From Chloroflexota bacterium (GTDB taxonomy: Bacteria; Chloroflexota; Anaerolineae; Anaerolineales; Villigracilaceae): a stretch of 37,481 nt of DNA. Below are positions 18,828 to 25,253 of the stretch, in pieces. How positions within the stretch are numbered: the stretch's first letter is position 1; every line of letters begins with the position of its first letter. The stretch is taken from contig JAJYOH010000006.1 of assembly GCA_021796315.1 (NCBI GenBank), positions 1 to 37,481 on the forward strand, written 5' to 3'. A program made the translations under genes and the position numbers. The notes beneath the pieces are model-generated. The model did no database searches and was not told the DNA's origin. It worked only from the letters and a program-made list of their open reading frames with translations.

Positions 18828-19391
18828 ATCAGCGCTAACGAATTTCGAGTCAATGAAACCATCCGAGTTCCTGAAGTCCGACTGATCGGGGCAGACGGCG
18901 AAAATATCGGCGTGGTTTCGATAAAGCAGGCTTTGCAGATCGCCCGCGATGCCGAACTGGATTTGGTGGAAGTTTCAGGAAACACCACCCCACCCGTCTG
19001 TCGCGTGATGGATTTTGGCAAGTTCATTTATGAACGCACCAAGAAGGAACGCGAAGCCAAAAAGGCCCAGACCAAAATAGAGATAAAGGAAATCCGCCTG
19101 CGACCAAAGACCAATGAGGCGCATCGCGGTTTCAAAGTGGACGATGCCCGCCGCTGGTTATTGCAGGGGCACAAAGTCCGCGTGACGGTAAAGTTCCGCG
19201 GCCGCGAAATGGATTATCCCGAAATCGCGCTCGAAGACCTGAAAGAGATCGCAACTTCGCTGTCAGATGTGGCCACGATCGAAACCCCGCCGCAAATGGA
19301 AGGCCGCACGATGCTGGTCGTTCTTGCGCCGGGAAAGGCTCCAGCCAAGAAAAAGGAAAAGGTCGACGCTCCGGCTGATGCTTCGTCCTGA
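18828..19391 (+). CDS. infC: translation initiation factor IF-3, ATC start codon
   Basis: 187 residues. IF-3 binds the 30S subunit, blocks premature 50S joining and checks start codons. The N-terminal domain (FRVNETIRVPEVRLIG), the Lys-rich linker (KFIYERTKKEREAKKAQ) and the C-terminal domain (EIRLRPKTNEAHRGFKV, GHKVRVTVKFRGREM) are complete. There is no ATG, GTG or nearby TTG with a ribosome-binding site. AAGGAG at 18816-18821 is six bases before ATC 18828, which begins exactly where IF-3 homology begins. Rare AUU/AUC starts in infC let IF-3 repress its own translation, as known for AUU in E. coli. The last codons and TGA run into a dispersed repeat. rpmI and rplT follow. Confidence 0.88.
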   Translation: MSANEFRVNETIRVPEVRLIGADGENIGVVSIKQALQIARDAELDLVEVSGNTTPPVCRVMDFGKFIYERTKKEREAKKAQTKIEIKEIRLRPKTNEAHRGFKVDDARRWLLQGHKVRVTVKFRGREMDYPEIALEDLKEIATSLSDVATIETPPQMEGRTMLVVLAPGKAPAKKKEKVDAPADASS

Positions 19392-19408
19392 GCCGGTCGA
19401 AGGATCAA
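19380..19408. repeat. dispersed repeat overlapping the infC stop
   Basis: The segment contains CTTCGTCCTGAGCCGGTCGA, followed by AGGATC; CTTCG and CGAAG form short inverted arms. This CCTGAGCCGGTCGAAGGA type is a familiar dispersed bacterial repeat. It supplies the last infC codon and the TGA at 19389-19391. Confidence 0.5.
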
Positions 19409-19448
19409 GGCAGAAGCGAAAGAGTAAGTCCCACGTGTTGTTAATATC

Positions 19449-19472
19449 CGCGGGAGAAAGTCAAAGCCCGCG
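19449..19472 (+). promoter_or_regulatory. hairpin in the infC-rpmI spacer
   Basis: CGCGGG (19449-19454) pairs with CCCGCG (19467-19472) across a 12-base loop, 30 bases before the rpmI GTG. It lies where L20 autoregulation acts in other bacteria; that role is inferred only from position. Confidence 0.35.
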
Positions 19473-19502
19473 TGTAATTTTGTCTGAAAGGAGCAAGTTA
19501 CT

Positions 19503-19736
19503 GTGACTCGCAAAGCACAAAAACCTGGTCAAAAGATCAAGCTCAAGACCCACAAGGCGACATCCAAGCGTTTTCGCCTGACCGGCTCGGGCAAGCTCAT
19601 GCGAACCAAAGGCGGCAAGAGCCATCTGCGCCGCCGAACGTCAAAGCGCACGAAGTCCCAACTCTCTGAGATGCAGACCGTTCAAGGCACCAGCATCATC
19701 AGACGCGTGAAACGCCTGGCGCCGAACATGAAGTAA
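19503..19736 (+). CDS. rpmI: 50S ribosomal protein L35
   Basis: 77 residues, highly basic. L35 family features: KLKTHKATSKRFRLTGSGK and the following arginine-rich HLRRRTSKRTKSQ. It is a structural protein of the large subunit. The start is GTG 19503 with AAAGGAG nine bases upstream. The protein is a little longer than the usual 64-66 residues, with a few extra residues at each end. It sits between infC and rplT, the normal order in bacteria. Confidence 0.93.
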   Translation: MTRKAQKPGQKIKLKTHKATSKRFRLTGSGKLMRTKGGKSHLRRRTSKRTKSQLSEMQTVQGTSIIRRVKRLAPNMK

Positions 19737-19766
19737 CGGGAATTCCCGCCAAAGAATTTTTTTTAT
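19737..19766 (+). promoter_or_regulatory. palindrome and U-run in the rpmI-rplT spacer
   Basis: The perfect palindrome CGGGAATTCCCG (19737-19748) directly follows the rpmI stop, and a run of eight T begins about ten bases later. The distance is large for a terminator; it may be an attenuator or an RNA-processing site that sets the L35:L20 ratio. Confidence 0.3.
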
Positions 19767-19832
19767 CGCGGCTTTTGGGTGTACGCAACTGGCGCAACCC
19801 GCCGACGCCCATGAGTTTGCAGGAGAGAATAG

Positions 19833-20177
19833 ATGACTAGAATTAAAGGCGGCCCATTCGGCCACCGTCGTCACAAGAAAATTTTAAAGATCACCAAAGG
19901 CCAGCGCGGCGCGAAGCATTTGCTTTTCAAGCGCGCCAACGAGGCCATGCTCAAGAGTTTGTGGTACGCCACGCGCGACCGCAGAGTCCGCAAGCGTGAT
20001 CTGCGCAAGTTATGGATCGCCCGCATCAACGCGGCGGCCCGCCTGAACGGCACCACGTACAGCCGTTTGGTTGGAGCGATGAAGAAAGCCAACGTCGTCC
20101 TCAACCGCAAGATGCTTTCCGATCTCGCCATCCGCGACCCGAAAGCCTTCGCCGCGGTTGTGGCAAAAGCGAAATAA
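19833..20177 (+). CDS. rplT: 50S ribosomal protein L20
   Basis: 114 residues, basic, typical length. Conserved features: RHKKILKITKGQRG near the N-terminus, LWYATRDRRVRKRDLRKLWIA in two parts around the rRNA-binding helix, and INAAARLNG ... YSRLVGAMKKA. L20 is an early assembly protein of the 50S subunit and, in several bacteria, represses its own operon by binding the mRNA leader. ATG 19833 has CAGGAGAG upstream. A strong palindromic terminator begins at the stop. Confidence 0.96.
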   Translation: MTRIKGGPFGHRRHKKILKITKGQRGAKHLLFKRANEAMLKSLWYATRDRRVRKRDLRKLWIARINAAARLNGTTYSRLVGAMKKANVVLNRKMLSDLAIRDPKAFAAVVAKAK

Positions 20178-20178
20178 T

Positions 20179-20211
20179 TTGTAGGGGCGACCCGGCGGGT
20201 CGCCCCTACAA
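20179..20211 (+). terminator. dispersed palindrome acting as rplT terminator
   Basis: Perfect 15-bp inverted repeat (20179-20193 with 20197-20211) around GGC; the arms begin TTGTAGGGGCGACCC. This is a known type of dispersed bacterial palindrome, recognisable when translated as RGDPAGRPY. It starts one base after the rplT stop region and is followed by ATATTT, so it probably ends the infC operon. Confidence 0.7.
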
Positions 20212-20223
20212 TATTTAACGGGG

Positions 20224-20229
20224 TAAAAT
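20224..20229 (+). promoter_or_regulatory. -10 box of a probable leaderless operon
   Basis: TAAAAT, then six bases (ATTTAT), then ATG 20236 of the macrodomain gene. It begins 12 bases after the palindromic terminator. Confidence 0.5.
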
Positions 20230-20235
20230 ATTTAT

Positions 20236-20814
20236 ATGAACACAGTTCTGGTTGACAAAATTCTTCCCACCGGACAAACCATCCAAATCGTTCAAGGCGA
20301 CATCACGCTCGAAGAAACGGATGCCATCGTCAACGCGGCCAACGAACATTTACAACATGGCGGCGGCGTGGCTTGGGCTATTGTTCGACGCGGCGGCGAA
20401 GCCATCCAACAAGAATCGGATGCGTGGATTCGCAAACACGGCCCGGTCACCCACTCGCATCCGGCCTGGACTTCGGGCGGACTCCTGCCTGCGAAATATG
20501 TGATCCACGCTGTCGGCCCAGTCTGGGGCGACACCCACGATGCGGGTGCAGGTGTCAACGAGGATGAAAAATTATCGGCGGCCGTTCACGGGTCCCTGCA
20601 AGTTGCGGACGAATTAAAGCTATCATCCATTTCATTGCCAGCCATTTCAACCGGCATCTTCGGTTTTCCAAAAGACCGCGCGGCAGGAATTATTCTTTCA
20701 ACCATCAAAAATTATTTTGCACATCACGAATCTGGGATCAAATTGGCTCGCATCGTTTTATTCGACGACGCAACCATCCGAGCATTTATTGACCAGTGGG
20801 CGCAACATTCATGA
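20236..20814 (+). CDS. macrodomain protein (ADP-ribose binding/hydrolysis)
   Basis: 192 residues, single macrodomain. Features: VQGDITLEETDAIVNAAN (adenine and ribose contacts), the HGGGVAWAI loop, KYVIHAVGPVWGD and the phosphate loop STGIFGFPKDRAA. The catalytic Asp of MacroD-type enzymes (GGGVD) is Ala here, as in the archaeal AF1521 type (GGGVAYAI), which still binds ADP-ribose tightly and can remove it from some targets. The role may be clearing ADP-ribose marks or O-acetyl-ADP-ribose. The gene overlaps the next one by ATGA at 20811-20814. It is the first gene of a leaderless operon with an RNA methyltransferase and a lipoprotein. Confidence 0.9.
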   Translation: MNTVLVDKILPTGQTIQIVQGDITLEETDAIVNAANEHLQHGGGVAWAIVRRGGEAIQQESDAWIRKHGPVTHSHPAWTSGGLLPAKYVIHAVGPVWGDTHDAGAGVNEDEKLSAAVHGSLQVADELKLSSISLPAISTGIFGFPKDRAAGIILSTIKNYFAHHESGIKLARIVLFDDATIRAFIDQWAQHS

Positions 20815-21593
20815 TCTCTTCAAATCAAAACCCAAAAATCAAATTGGTTCGCGCGCTGACAGGCCGTCCGAAAGAACGACGCGAAGCTGGCGCATTTCTG
20901 GCTGAAGGCGTGCGACTCGTCGAAGATGCATTCGCGGCGAATTGGCTGTTCCGATTCATTTTGTATTCTGATGATTTAAGTGAACGGGGAAATCAATTAA
21001 GAAAGAAGATAGAGGAAAGAGGAATCGAAATCGAGAAGGTGGAAAGCAGTTTGCTTCAATCGCTGAGCGAGACCGAAACTTCTCAAGGCATCATCGCTGT
21101 TCTTGAACTTACCAATTTACCAATTACCAATTCACCAAACTTCATTCTCATCCCCGATTCGATCCGCGATCCCGGCAACCTCGGCACACTTCTCCGCAGC
21201 GCAGACGCGGCCGGTGTGCAAGCCATCTTGATTCCGCCAGAGACCACGGACGCCTTCGCACCGAAAGTCGTCCGCGCGGGAATGGGCGCTCACTTTCGGT
21301 TGCCAATCCATTCGATGAGTTGGGAGGAGATTCAGCGAGTCGGCGAGTCAGCGAAATTAAAAATGTATCTGGCCGACATGGACGGCCAATCCTGCTGGGA
21401 AACGGATTTTAAATCGCCGCTGGCGTTAATCGTTGGCGGAGAAGCCGAAGGTGCAAGTGAAGAAGCAAAGAAACTTGCGAATGCTTTTGTCAAAATCCCG
21501 ATGGCAGGAAAAACAGAATCGCTGAATGCGGCGGTGGCCGGGTCCGTGTTGATGTTTGAAGTTATGAGGCAAAGAAAAACTAGGCATGAATGA
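20811..21593 (+). CDS. SpoU/TrmH-family RNA 2'-O-methyltransferase
   Basis: 260 residues. An N-terminal substrate-binding domain (1-95, KERREAGAFLAEGVRLV) is followed by the knotted SPOUT domain with all three motifs: DSIRDPGNLGTLLRSADAAG (1), LALIVGGEAEGAS (2) and IPMAGKTESLNAAVAGSVL (3). It uses S-adenosylmethionine to methylate a ribose 2'-OH, most likely in 23S rRNA (RlmB/TsnR-like); the exact nucleotide cannot be told. The start ATG 20811 lies in the ATGA overlap with the macrodomain gene. Between the domains, 21111-21138 holds a simple ACCAATT-type repeat coding TNLPITNSPN. The stop overlaps the lipoprotein start by ATGA. Confidence 0.9.
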   Translation: MISSNQNPKIKLVRALTGRPKERREAGAFLAEGVRLVEDAFAANWLFRFILYSDDLSERGNQLRKKIEERGIEIEKVESSLLQSLSETETSQGIIAVLELTNLPITNSPNFILIPDSIRDPGNLGTLLRSADAAGVQAILIPPETTDAFAPKVVRAGMGAHFRLPIHSMSWEEIQRVGESAKLKMYLADMDGQSCWETDFKSPLALIVGGEAEGASEEAKKLANAFVKIPMAGKTESLNAAVAGSVLMFEVMRQRKTRHE

Positions 21594-23107
21594 AAAAGGT
21601 AAACATGAAAATTAAAGTCATTCTTGTTCTTATTGCTTTAATATTATCTGCTTGTAGCTCAACAGGAAATAATCAAAGTGCAATTCCACCCACTGCTACC
21701 CCTATTGTATCGCCAACCAGTGAGGCAATGCCCACAGCCTCTCCAACTTCAACAGTGCCAATGATTCAAGCTGGCAACATTCAAGTTCCTGATCCTACAG
21801 TCTCAAATCCGGAACTCCTTGATCCCAAAGGTCCAAACATCAGTCAATTTGTCAATGCGATGAATGAAGTGGGTATAACTGTTAATCCGCAAAAAGTAAT
21901 TGACCAACTAGCTGATCCACAAAATTTTAAAGCGATTCAAGGCGCTAATGAGAAAGCCTACATTTTAACCACCTTTACTACTACCGACCAAAACAACACT
22001 CCTTATACATTAGGACTGCTTGCAAAACAAGACACAACTGGTCAATGGAATTGGTTTTTCGAAACACCTGCATTAAGAGCAAAAATTAGCGGTAAAGATA
22101 TAGTTGTAAGGTTAGGAGCAGATCAACAGACTTCAAAACTCGCAACAAAAATAAAAATGGAAATTGGAGACCCTTATGGCATTTATAATAAATCGTTTGA
22201 CTGGTCTCAAATAACTAAAGACTGGAATAGTAATTATCAGCAACTCCTACAAGGAAAGGTACCGTTTGCGGATCAAATATTTAACCAAAATAATATAAGT
22301 AGAGTTCAAAGTCAGATTAACTATGCTACTTCACATCATATGACCTTTGTTGGAGACGCCCTGTTTTATCCGAATATTGTAAATGACCCAATGTTGAATA
22401 ATTTGAACCCAGAACAAAAAAAACAGGTTCTGACATTCATGGCTTTAGCGAAGGTTACAAAATTTCCACAGATTAAAGAAATTGATCTTATTTCAGAACT
22501 TGCCGGATTCTCACAATGGCATCAAGAAGACTACAATACTTTTAATAATATTGGCGGGCTAAACTTCATACATGATCTCGCGGTTTCAGTAAAACAGCTG
22601 AGACCAGATATGAAGCTGATTGCTACTGAAGATATGATCATTAATCCCAATAAAACTTCTAAATTCCAAAACAGCTACGACACCTTCTTTTCAATATTGC
22701 AACAGATTAAAGATAATGGCACACCTCTTGATGAAGTCAAATTTGAAGATGATATATGGGTAAATGCTCCGCCAACAGAACAATCAATATCAATACCGCT
22801 TCAAAGAGTTACAAGTCTCGGATTTAATATAGCGGGTCCAGATACTGTGATAGCAACTGGCGATAAGGATCCAAGTTGGGCAAACTGGCCTGCTACGAAA
22901 AAACTGGTTACTCTTAATGAAGAACCAGGTGCACAAGCTCAAATACTATATCTTCTTTTTACTACATATTTTAAAAATGGAGCCAAGGAAATAGGGCTAC
23001 AATTTCCAACTAATCCAGATTGGATGGGAACAAATGGGAATGTTTTTACAGCGGATGGTCAACCTACTCCAATGTTCTTTGCATTAATTAGTGCTCTTTC
23101 TCAATGA
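21590..23107 (+). CDS. AT-rich lipoprotein with a possible GH10-like barrel
   Basis: 505 residues. A lipoprotein signal ends at LILSACSS (Cys22), followed by a Thr/Pro linker (about 30-60). A small domain (80-200) comes next, then a region (225-505) that reads like a beta/alpha barrel. Segments can be laid against GH10 xylanases: VGDALFY (strand 3), EIDLISELAG (strand 4, where Glu303 would be the acid/base), LIATEDMIINPN and VKFEDDIWVN. The usual nucleophile motif (TELD) is not found, so activity is doubtful and the family call is tentative. Composition is unlike its neighbours: 22141-22260 has 40 G/C of 120, against 39 of 60 at 21181-21240 in the methyltransferase gene. The start overlaps that gene's stop (ATGA); ATG 21605 is an alternative. 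Confidence 0.55.
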   Translation: MKKVNMKIKVILVLIALILSACSSTGNNQSAIPPTATPIVSPTSEAMPTASPTSTVPMIQAGNIQVPDPTVSNPELLDPKGPNISQFVNAMNEVGITVNPQKVIDQLADPQNFKAIQGANEKAYILTTFTTTDQNNTPYTLGLLAKQDTTGQWNWFFETPALRAKISGKDIVVRLGADQQTSKLATKIKMEIGDPYGIYNKSFDWSQITKDWNSNYQQLLQGKVPFADQIFNQNNISRVQSQINYATSHHMTFVGDALFYPNIVNDPMLNNLNPEQKKQVLTFMALAKVTKFPQIKEIDLISELAGFSQWHQEDYNTFNNIGGLNFIHDLAVSVKQLRPDMKLIATEDMIINPNKTSKFQNSYDTFFSILQQIKDNGTPLDEVKFEDDIWVNAPPTEQSISIPLQRVTSLGFNIAGPDTVIATGDKDPSWANWPATKKLVTLNEEPGAQAQILYLLFTTYFKNGAKEIGLQFPTNPDWMGTNGNVFTADGQPTPMFFALISALSQ

Positions 23108-23155
23108 TTTAATGATGATTCATATTTTGCATACTTGAACAACAACAATACTTCC

Positions 23156-24418
23156 ATGAAAATCCGCTCCATCACCTACTTCTGCAATCCCAAATATCCG
23201 CTCGAAGAAAAAGTCATCCAGCAAGCCGGGATATTTTTCACCAAAGCCAAAGCTGCGTATGAAGTCGCTGGCTATGAAGTTCAGACTGTTCGTCTGGCAA
23301 CAATTCCATTTCCAAAATTATTGGGTGAGAAAAATATTTCCGAGCTGCCAAAATTTGCTGAACAATTTTCAAAATTGATAAAGCAAATCGATATCGCTTA
23401 CGCGTCGCTTGGACCCGCATTACCAGACTTCCGAAGTCTTGAAGACTTCGGAAGTCTTAAGAGCTACGAAGTCATTCCCGAAGCGATCTCTGCGTCTGAA
23501 AATATTTTCTTCAGCGGCGTGATGGCTGGAAATACCGACAGCAAGCTGTCGGACTCCAAAATATATCTCGATGCGATTCGCGCCTGCGCCGAAGTCATCG
23601 TCAAGTCCGCGCCGCTCGACCCGAACGGCCTGGCCAATCTGCGTTTTGCCGCGCTGGCAAATGTCCGCGCGGGCGCGCCCTTCTTTCCTGCCGCGTATCA
23701 CGATGGCGATCAACCCGCGTTTGCAATTGCAACCGAAGCCGCCGATTTGGCAGTCAACGCTTTTAGCGAATCAAAAACTTTGGAAGAAGGCCGTCAAAAT
23801 TTAATTTCCGAAATCAGCAAACATGGTCAAGCCCTCGCACGTGTTGCCGAACAACTTCGAACTTTCCACTCCCCACTCCCCACTTTCCTCGGCATTGATT
23901 TTTCGCTTGCACCATTTCCAGACGATGCTCATTCACTCGGCAACGCCGTCGAAAAAATGGGCGTTCCAAAAATCGGTCTGCACGGTTCATTGGCCGCCGC
24001 CGCACTTCTCACTGAAGCCGTTGACCGCGCCGATTTTCCACACACCGGTTTCAGCGGTTTCATGCAGCCCGTGCTCGAAGATTCCGTTTTGGCCCGGCGC
24101 GCCGCCGAAGGCACGTTGACCATCAAAGACCTTTTGCTTTATTCGACGGTTTGCGGAACTGGATTGGATACCGTGCCATTGCCCGGTGACACAACTGCGG
24201 ATCAGCTCGTCCCATTGCTTCTCGATCTTTCCGCTCTCGCGCTGCGTCTCGATAAACCGCTGACCGCGCGTCTGATGCCTGTCCCCGGCAAAAAAACGGG
24301 CGACGCAACCAGTTTCGATTTTGGATTTTTCTCGAACAGCAAAGTGATGACATTGGAATCTTCGCCGTTATCTTCTCCGTTGAATGGGGATGAGGTTCTG
24401 CAAATCAAGAAGCGATAA
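23156..24418 (+). CDS. DUF711 family protein with in-frame repeat inserts
   Basis: 420 residues, cytoplasmic. The family (UPF0210/DUF711) is recognised from the start MKIRSITYFCNP, the centre FLGIDFSLAPFPDD and the end GTGLDTVPLPGDT, with FSGFMQPVLED between. The fold is related to pyruvate-formate-lyase-like enzymes but the reaction is unknown. Three inserts interrupt the usual sequence: a 33-base perfect palindrome at 23425-23457 (DFRSLEDFGSLKS), an 18-base palindrome at 23535-23552 (TDSKLSDS) and a CCACTCCCC tandem repeat at 23866-23884 (FHSPLPT). All keep the frame. ATG 23156 is chosen because family homology begins there; no clear ribosome-binding site is present. Confidence 0.85.
   Translation: MKIRSITYFCNPKYPLEEKVIQQAGIFFTKAKAAYEVAGYEVQTVRLATIPFPKLLGEKNISELPKFAEQFSKLIKQIDIAYASLGPALPDFRSLEDFGSLKSYEVIPEAISASENIFFSGVMAGNTDSKLSDSKIYLDAIRACAEVIVKSAPLDPNGLANLRFAALANVRAGAPFFPAAYHDGDQPAFAIATEAADLAVNAFSESKTLEEGRQNLISEISKHGQALARVAEQLRTFHSPLPTFLGIDFSLAPFPDDAHSLGNAVEKMGVPKIGLHGSLAAAALLTEAVDRADFPHTGFSGFMQPVLEDSVLARRAAEGTLTIKDLLLYSTVCGTGLDTVPLPGDTTADQLVPLLLDLSALALRLDKPLTARLMPVPGKKTGDATSFDFGFFSNSKVMTLESSPLSSPLNGDEVLQIKKR
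23425..23457. repeat. 33-base perfect palindrome inside the DUF711 gene
   Basis: Sixteen-base arms (AGACTTCCGAAGTCTT and its exact complement) around a single G. It is in frame and adds about 11-13 residues between SLGPALP and YEVIPEAI, which are adjacent in the family as I know it. Confidence 0.85.
23535..23552. repeat. 18-base palindrome inside the DUF711 gene
   Basis: CCGACAGC-AA-GCTGTCGG, perfect 8-base arms, coding TDSKLSD. It lies 78 bases after the larger palindrome in the same gene. Confidence 0.75.
23866..23884. repeat. short tandem repeat inside the DUF711 gene
   Basis: About two copies of CCACTCCCC followed by CACT, coding HSPLPT just before the conserved FLGIDFSLAP. Confidence 0.6.
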
Positions 24419-24441
24419 AAGAGTTTAAGGTTCAAAGCTAG

Positions 24442-24482
24442 AAGGTTGAACGTTCAGCCTTTCCAACCTTTCAACTTTCAAA
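24442..24482. repeat. GTTGAAAGTT-type intergenic repeat between convergent genes
   Basis: AAGGTTGAAC at 24442-24451 pairs with GTTCAGCCTT at 24452-24461 (one mismatch), followed by CCAACCTTTCAACTTTCAAA. The same GAAAGTTGAAAGGTTG word recurs at 33640-33702. It lies between the DUF711 and ArsR gene ends and may terminate both. Confidence 0.55.
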
Positions 24483-25038
24483 CCCTCCAATAATCCCCAC
24501 CCCCGCCTTCGCGTTTCATCAATCCAAATCCGACCAGCTCGCGGCGCAACGAGGCTGTATCTTCGTGGAAGCCGGATAAAATTTTATTGACCTGTTTCTC
24601 GGTATATTTTTTGCCCGGCTCAAAAGCCTGGACCACGTGGCGCAGCACCGCTTCAAGTTTTTTTCTCTGCGCCGGGATCGTTTTCAAACTGCCATCCCTG
24701 CGTTTGTAGTCGGCAACGACTTTATGATCGTACGCTTCAACATCCACTCCTGCCGCGGCAGATTGAAAATCTTCGCGCGATAAAAGCCGCCGCGTCTTTT
24801 CCTCGAGCGCCTTTTCTTCGAGACGATAAACGTTGTAATAACTTTCCGTCTTCGCGCTGACCAGGCCGACCTGGGTCAATTTTGCAAGATGATGCGAAAC
24901 CGTCGAGGGCTTGAGTTCCAGCAATGCGGCAAGTTCCTCGACGCTGTAAGCGCGATTCGCCAGCAGGCCGACGATCTTCAACCGATTGGAATCCGCCAGG
25001 GCTTTGTAAAAATCGAGCATTTCAGGTTGTGCATCCAT
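24478..25038 (-). CDS. ArsR-type regulator with DUF2087 domain
   Basis: 186 residues. Residues 5-80 form a winged helix of the ArsR type: MLDFYKALADSNRLKIVGLL, then the recognition helix in KPSTVSHHLAKLTQVGLV. No metal-binding Cys cluster is present, so it is not a classical arsenic/metal sensor. Residues 115-186 match DUF2087 (IPAQRKKLEAVLRHV, KKYTEKQVNKIL, LRRELVGFGLMKREG), often fused to such HTH domains. It probably represses its own promoter through the inverted repeat at 25054-25081. It is divergent from ilvE, which may be a second target. The weak AGGA and ATG 25038 fit the predicted leader. Confidence 0.85.
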   Translation of the reverse strand: MDAQPEMLDFYKALADSNRLKIVGLLANRAYSVEELAALLELKPSTVSHHLAKLTQVGLVSAKTESYYNVYRLEEKALEEKTRRLLSREDFQSAAAGVDVEAYDHKVVADYKRRDGSLKTIPAQRKKLEAVLRHVVQAFEPGKKYTEKQVNKILSGFHEDTASLRRELVGFGLMKREGGGGDYWRV

Positions 25039-25053
25039 TTTTCAATCCTGTCT

Positions 25054-25081
25054 ATCTAATTTGATGATTATCGAATTAGAT
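25054..25081. promoter_or_regulatory. probable operator of the ArsR-DUF2087 regulator
   Basis: ATCTAATTTGAT (25054-25065) and ATCGAATTAGAT (25070-25081) are inverted 12-base arms with one mismatch and a four-base spacer. The repeat abuts the -10 box and covers the predicted transcription start of the regulator gene. Confidence 0.6.
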
Positions 25082-25107
25082 TTTAATCGGATTCGGCGAA
25101 TTGTCAA
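25080..25107 (-). promoter_or_regulatory. promoter of the ArsR-DUF2087 gene
   Basis: Minus strand: TTGACA (25107-25102), 16-base spacer, TAAAAT (25085-25080). Leader about 35 bases, overlapped by the inverted repeat. Confidence 0.65.
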
Positions 25108-25163
25108 GACGGCGCTTGAAACGGGATCAATTCACAGATGAATAAAAGATTAGAAACGGCAAC

Positions 25164-25190
25164 CCGCCTCAAGGTCCCGAAGTGAGGCGG
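25164..25190. repeat. inverted repeat upstream of the ilvE promoter
   Basis: CCGCCTCA (25164-25171) and TGAGGCGG (25183-25190) around an 11-base loop, ending 11 bases before the TATAAT box of ilvE. It may be a dispersed palindrome or a regulator site. Confidence 0.4.
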
Positions 25191-25201
25191 AATGTATCAG
25201 G

Positions 25202-25207
25202 TATAAT
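25202..25207 (+). promoter_or_regulatory. -10 box of ilvE
   Basis: Consensus TATAAT, 46 bases before the GTG start; the leader would be about 40 bases and carries TTGGAGGTG. No clear -35 hexamer. Confidence 0.5.
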
Positions 25208-25253
25208 TCGTGCGTAAGAGCTGGTCCCATTTCTTTACACTTGGAGGTGTCTT

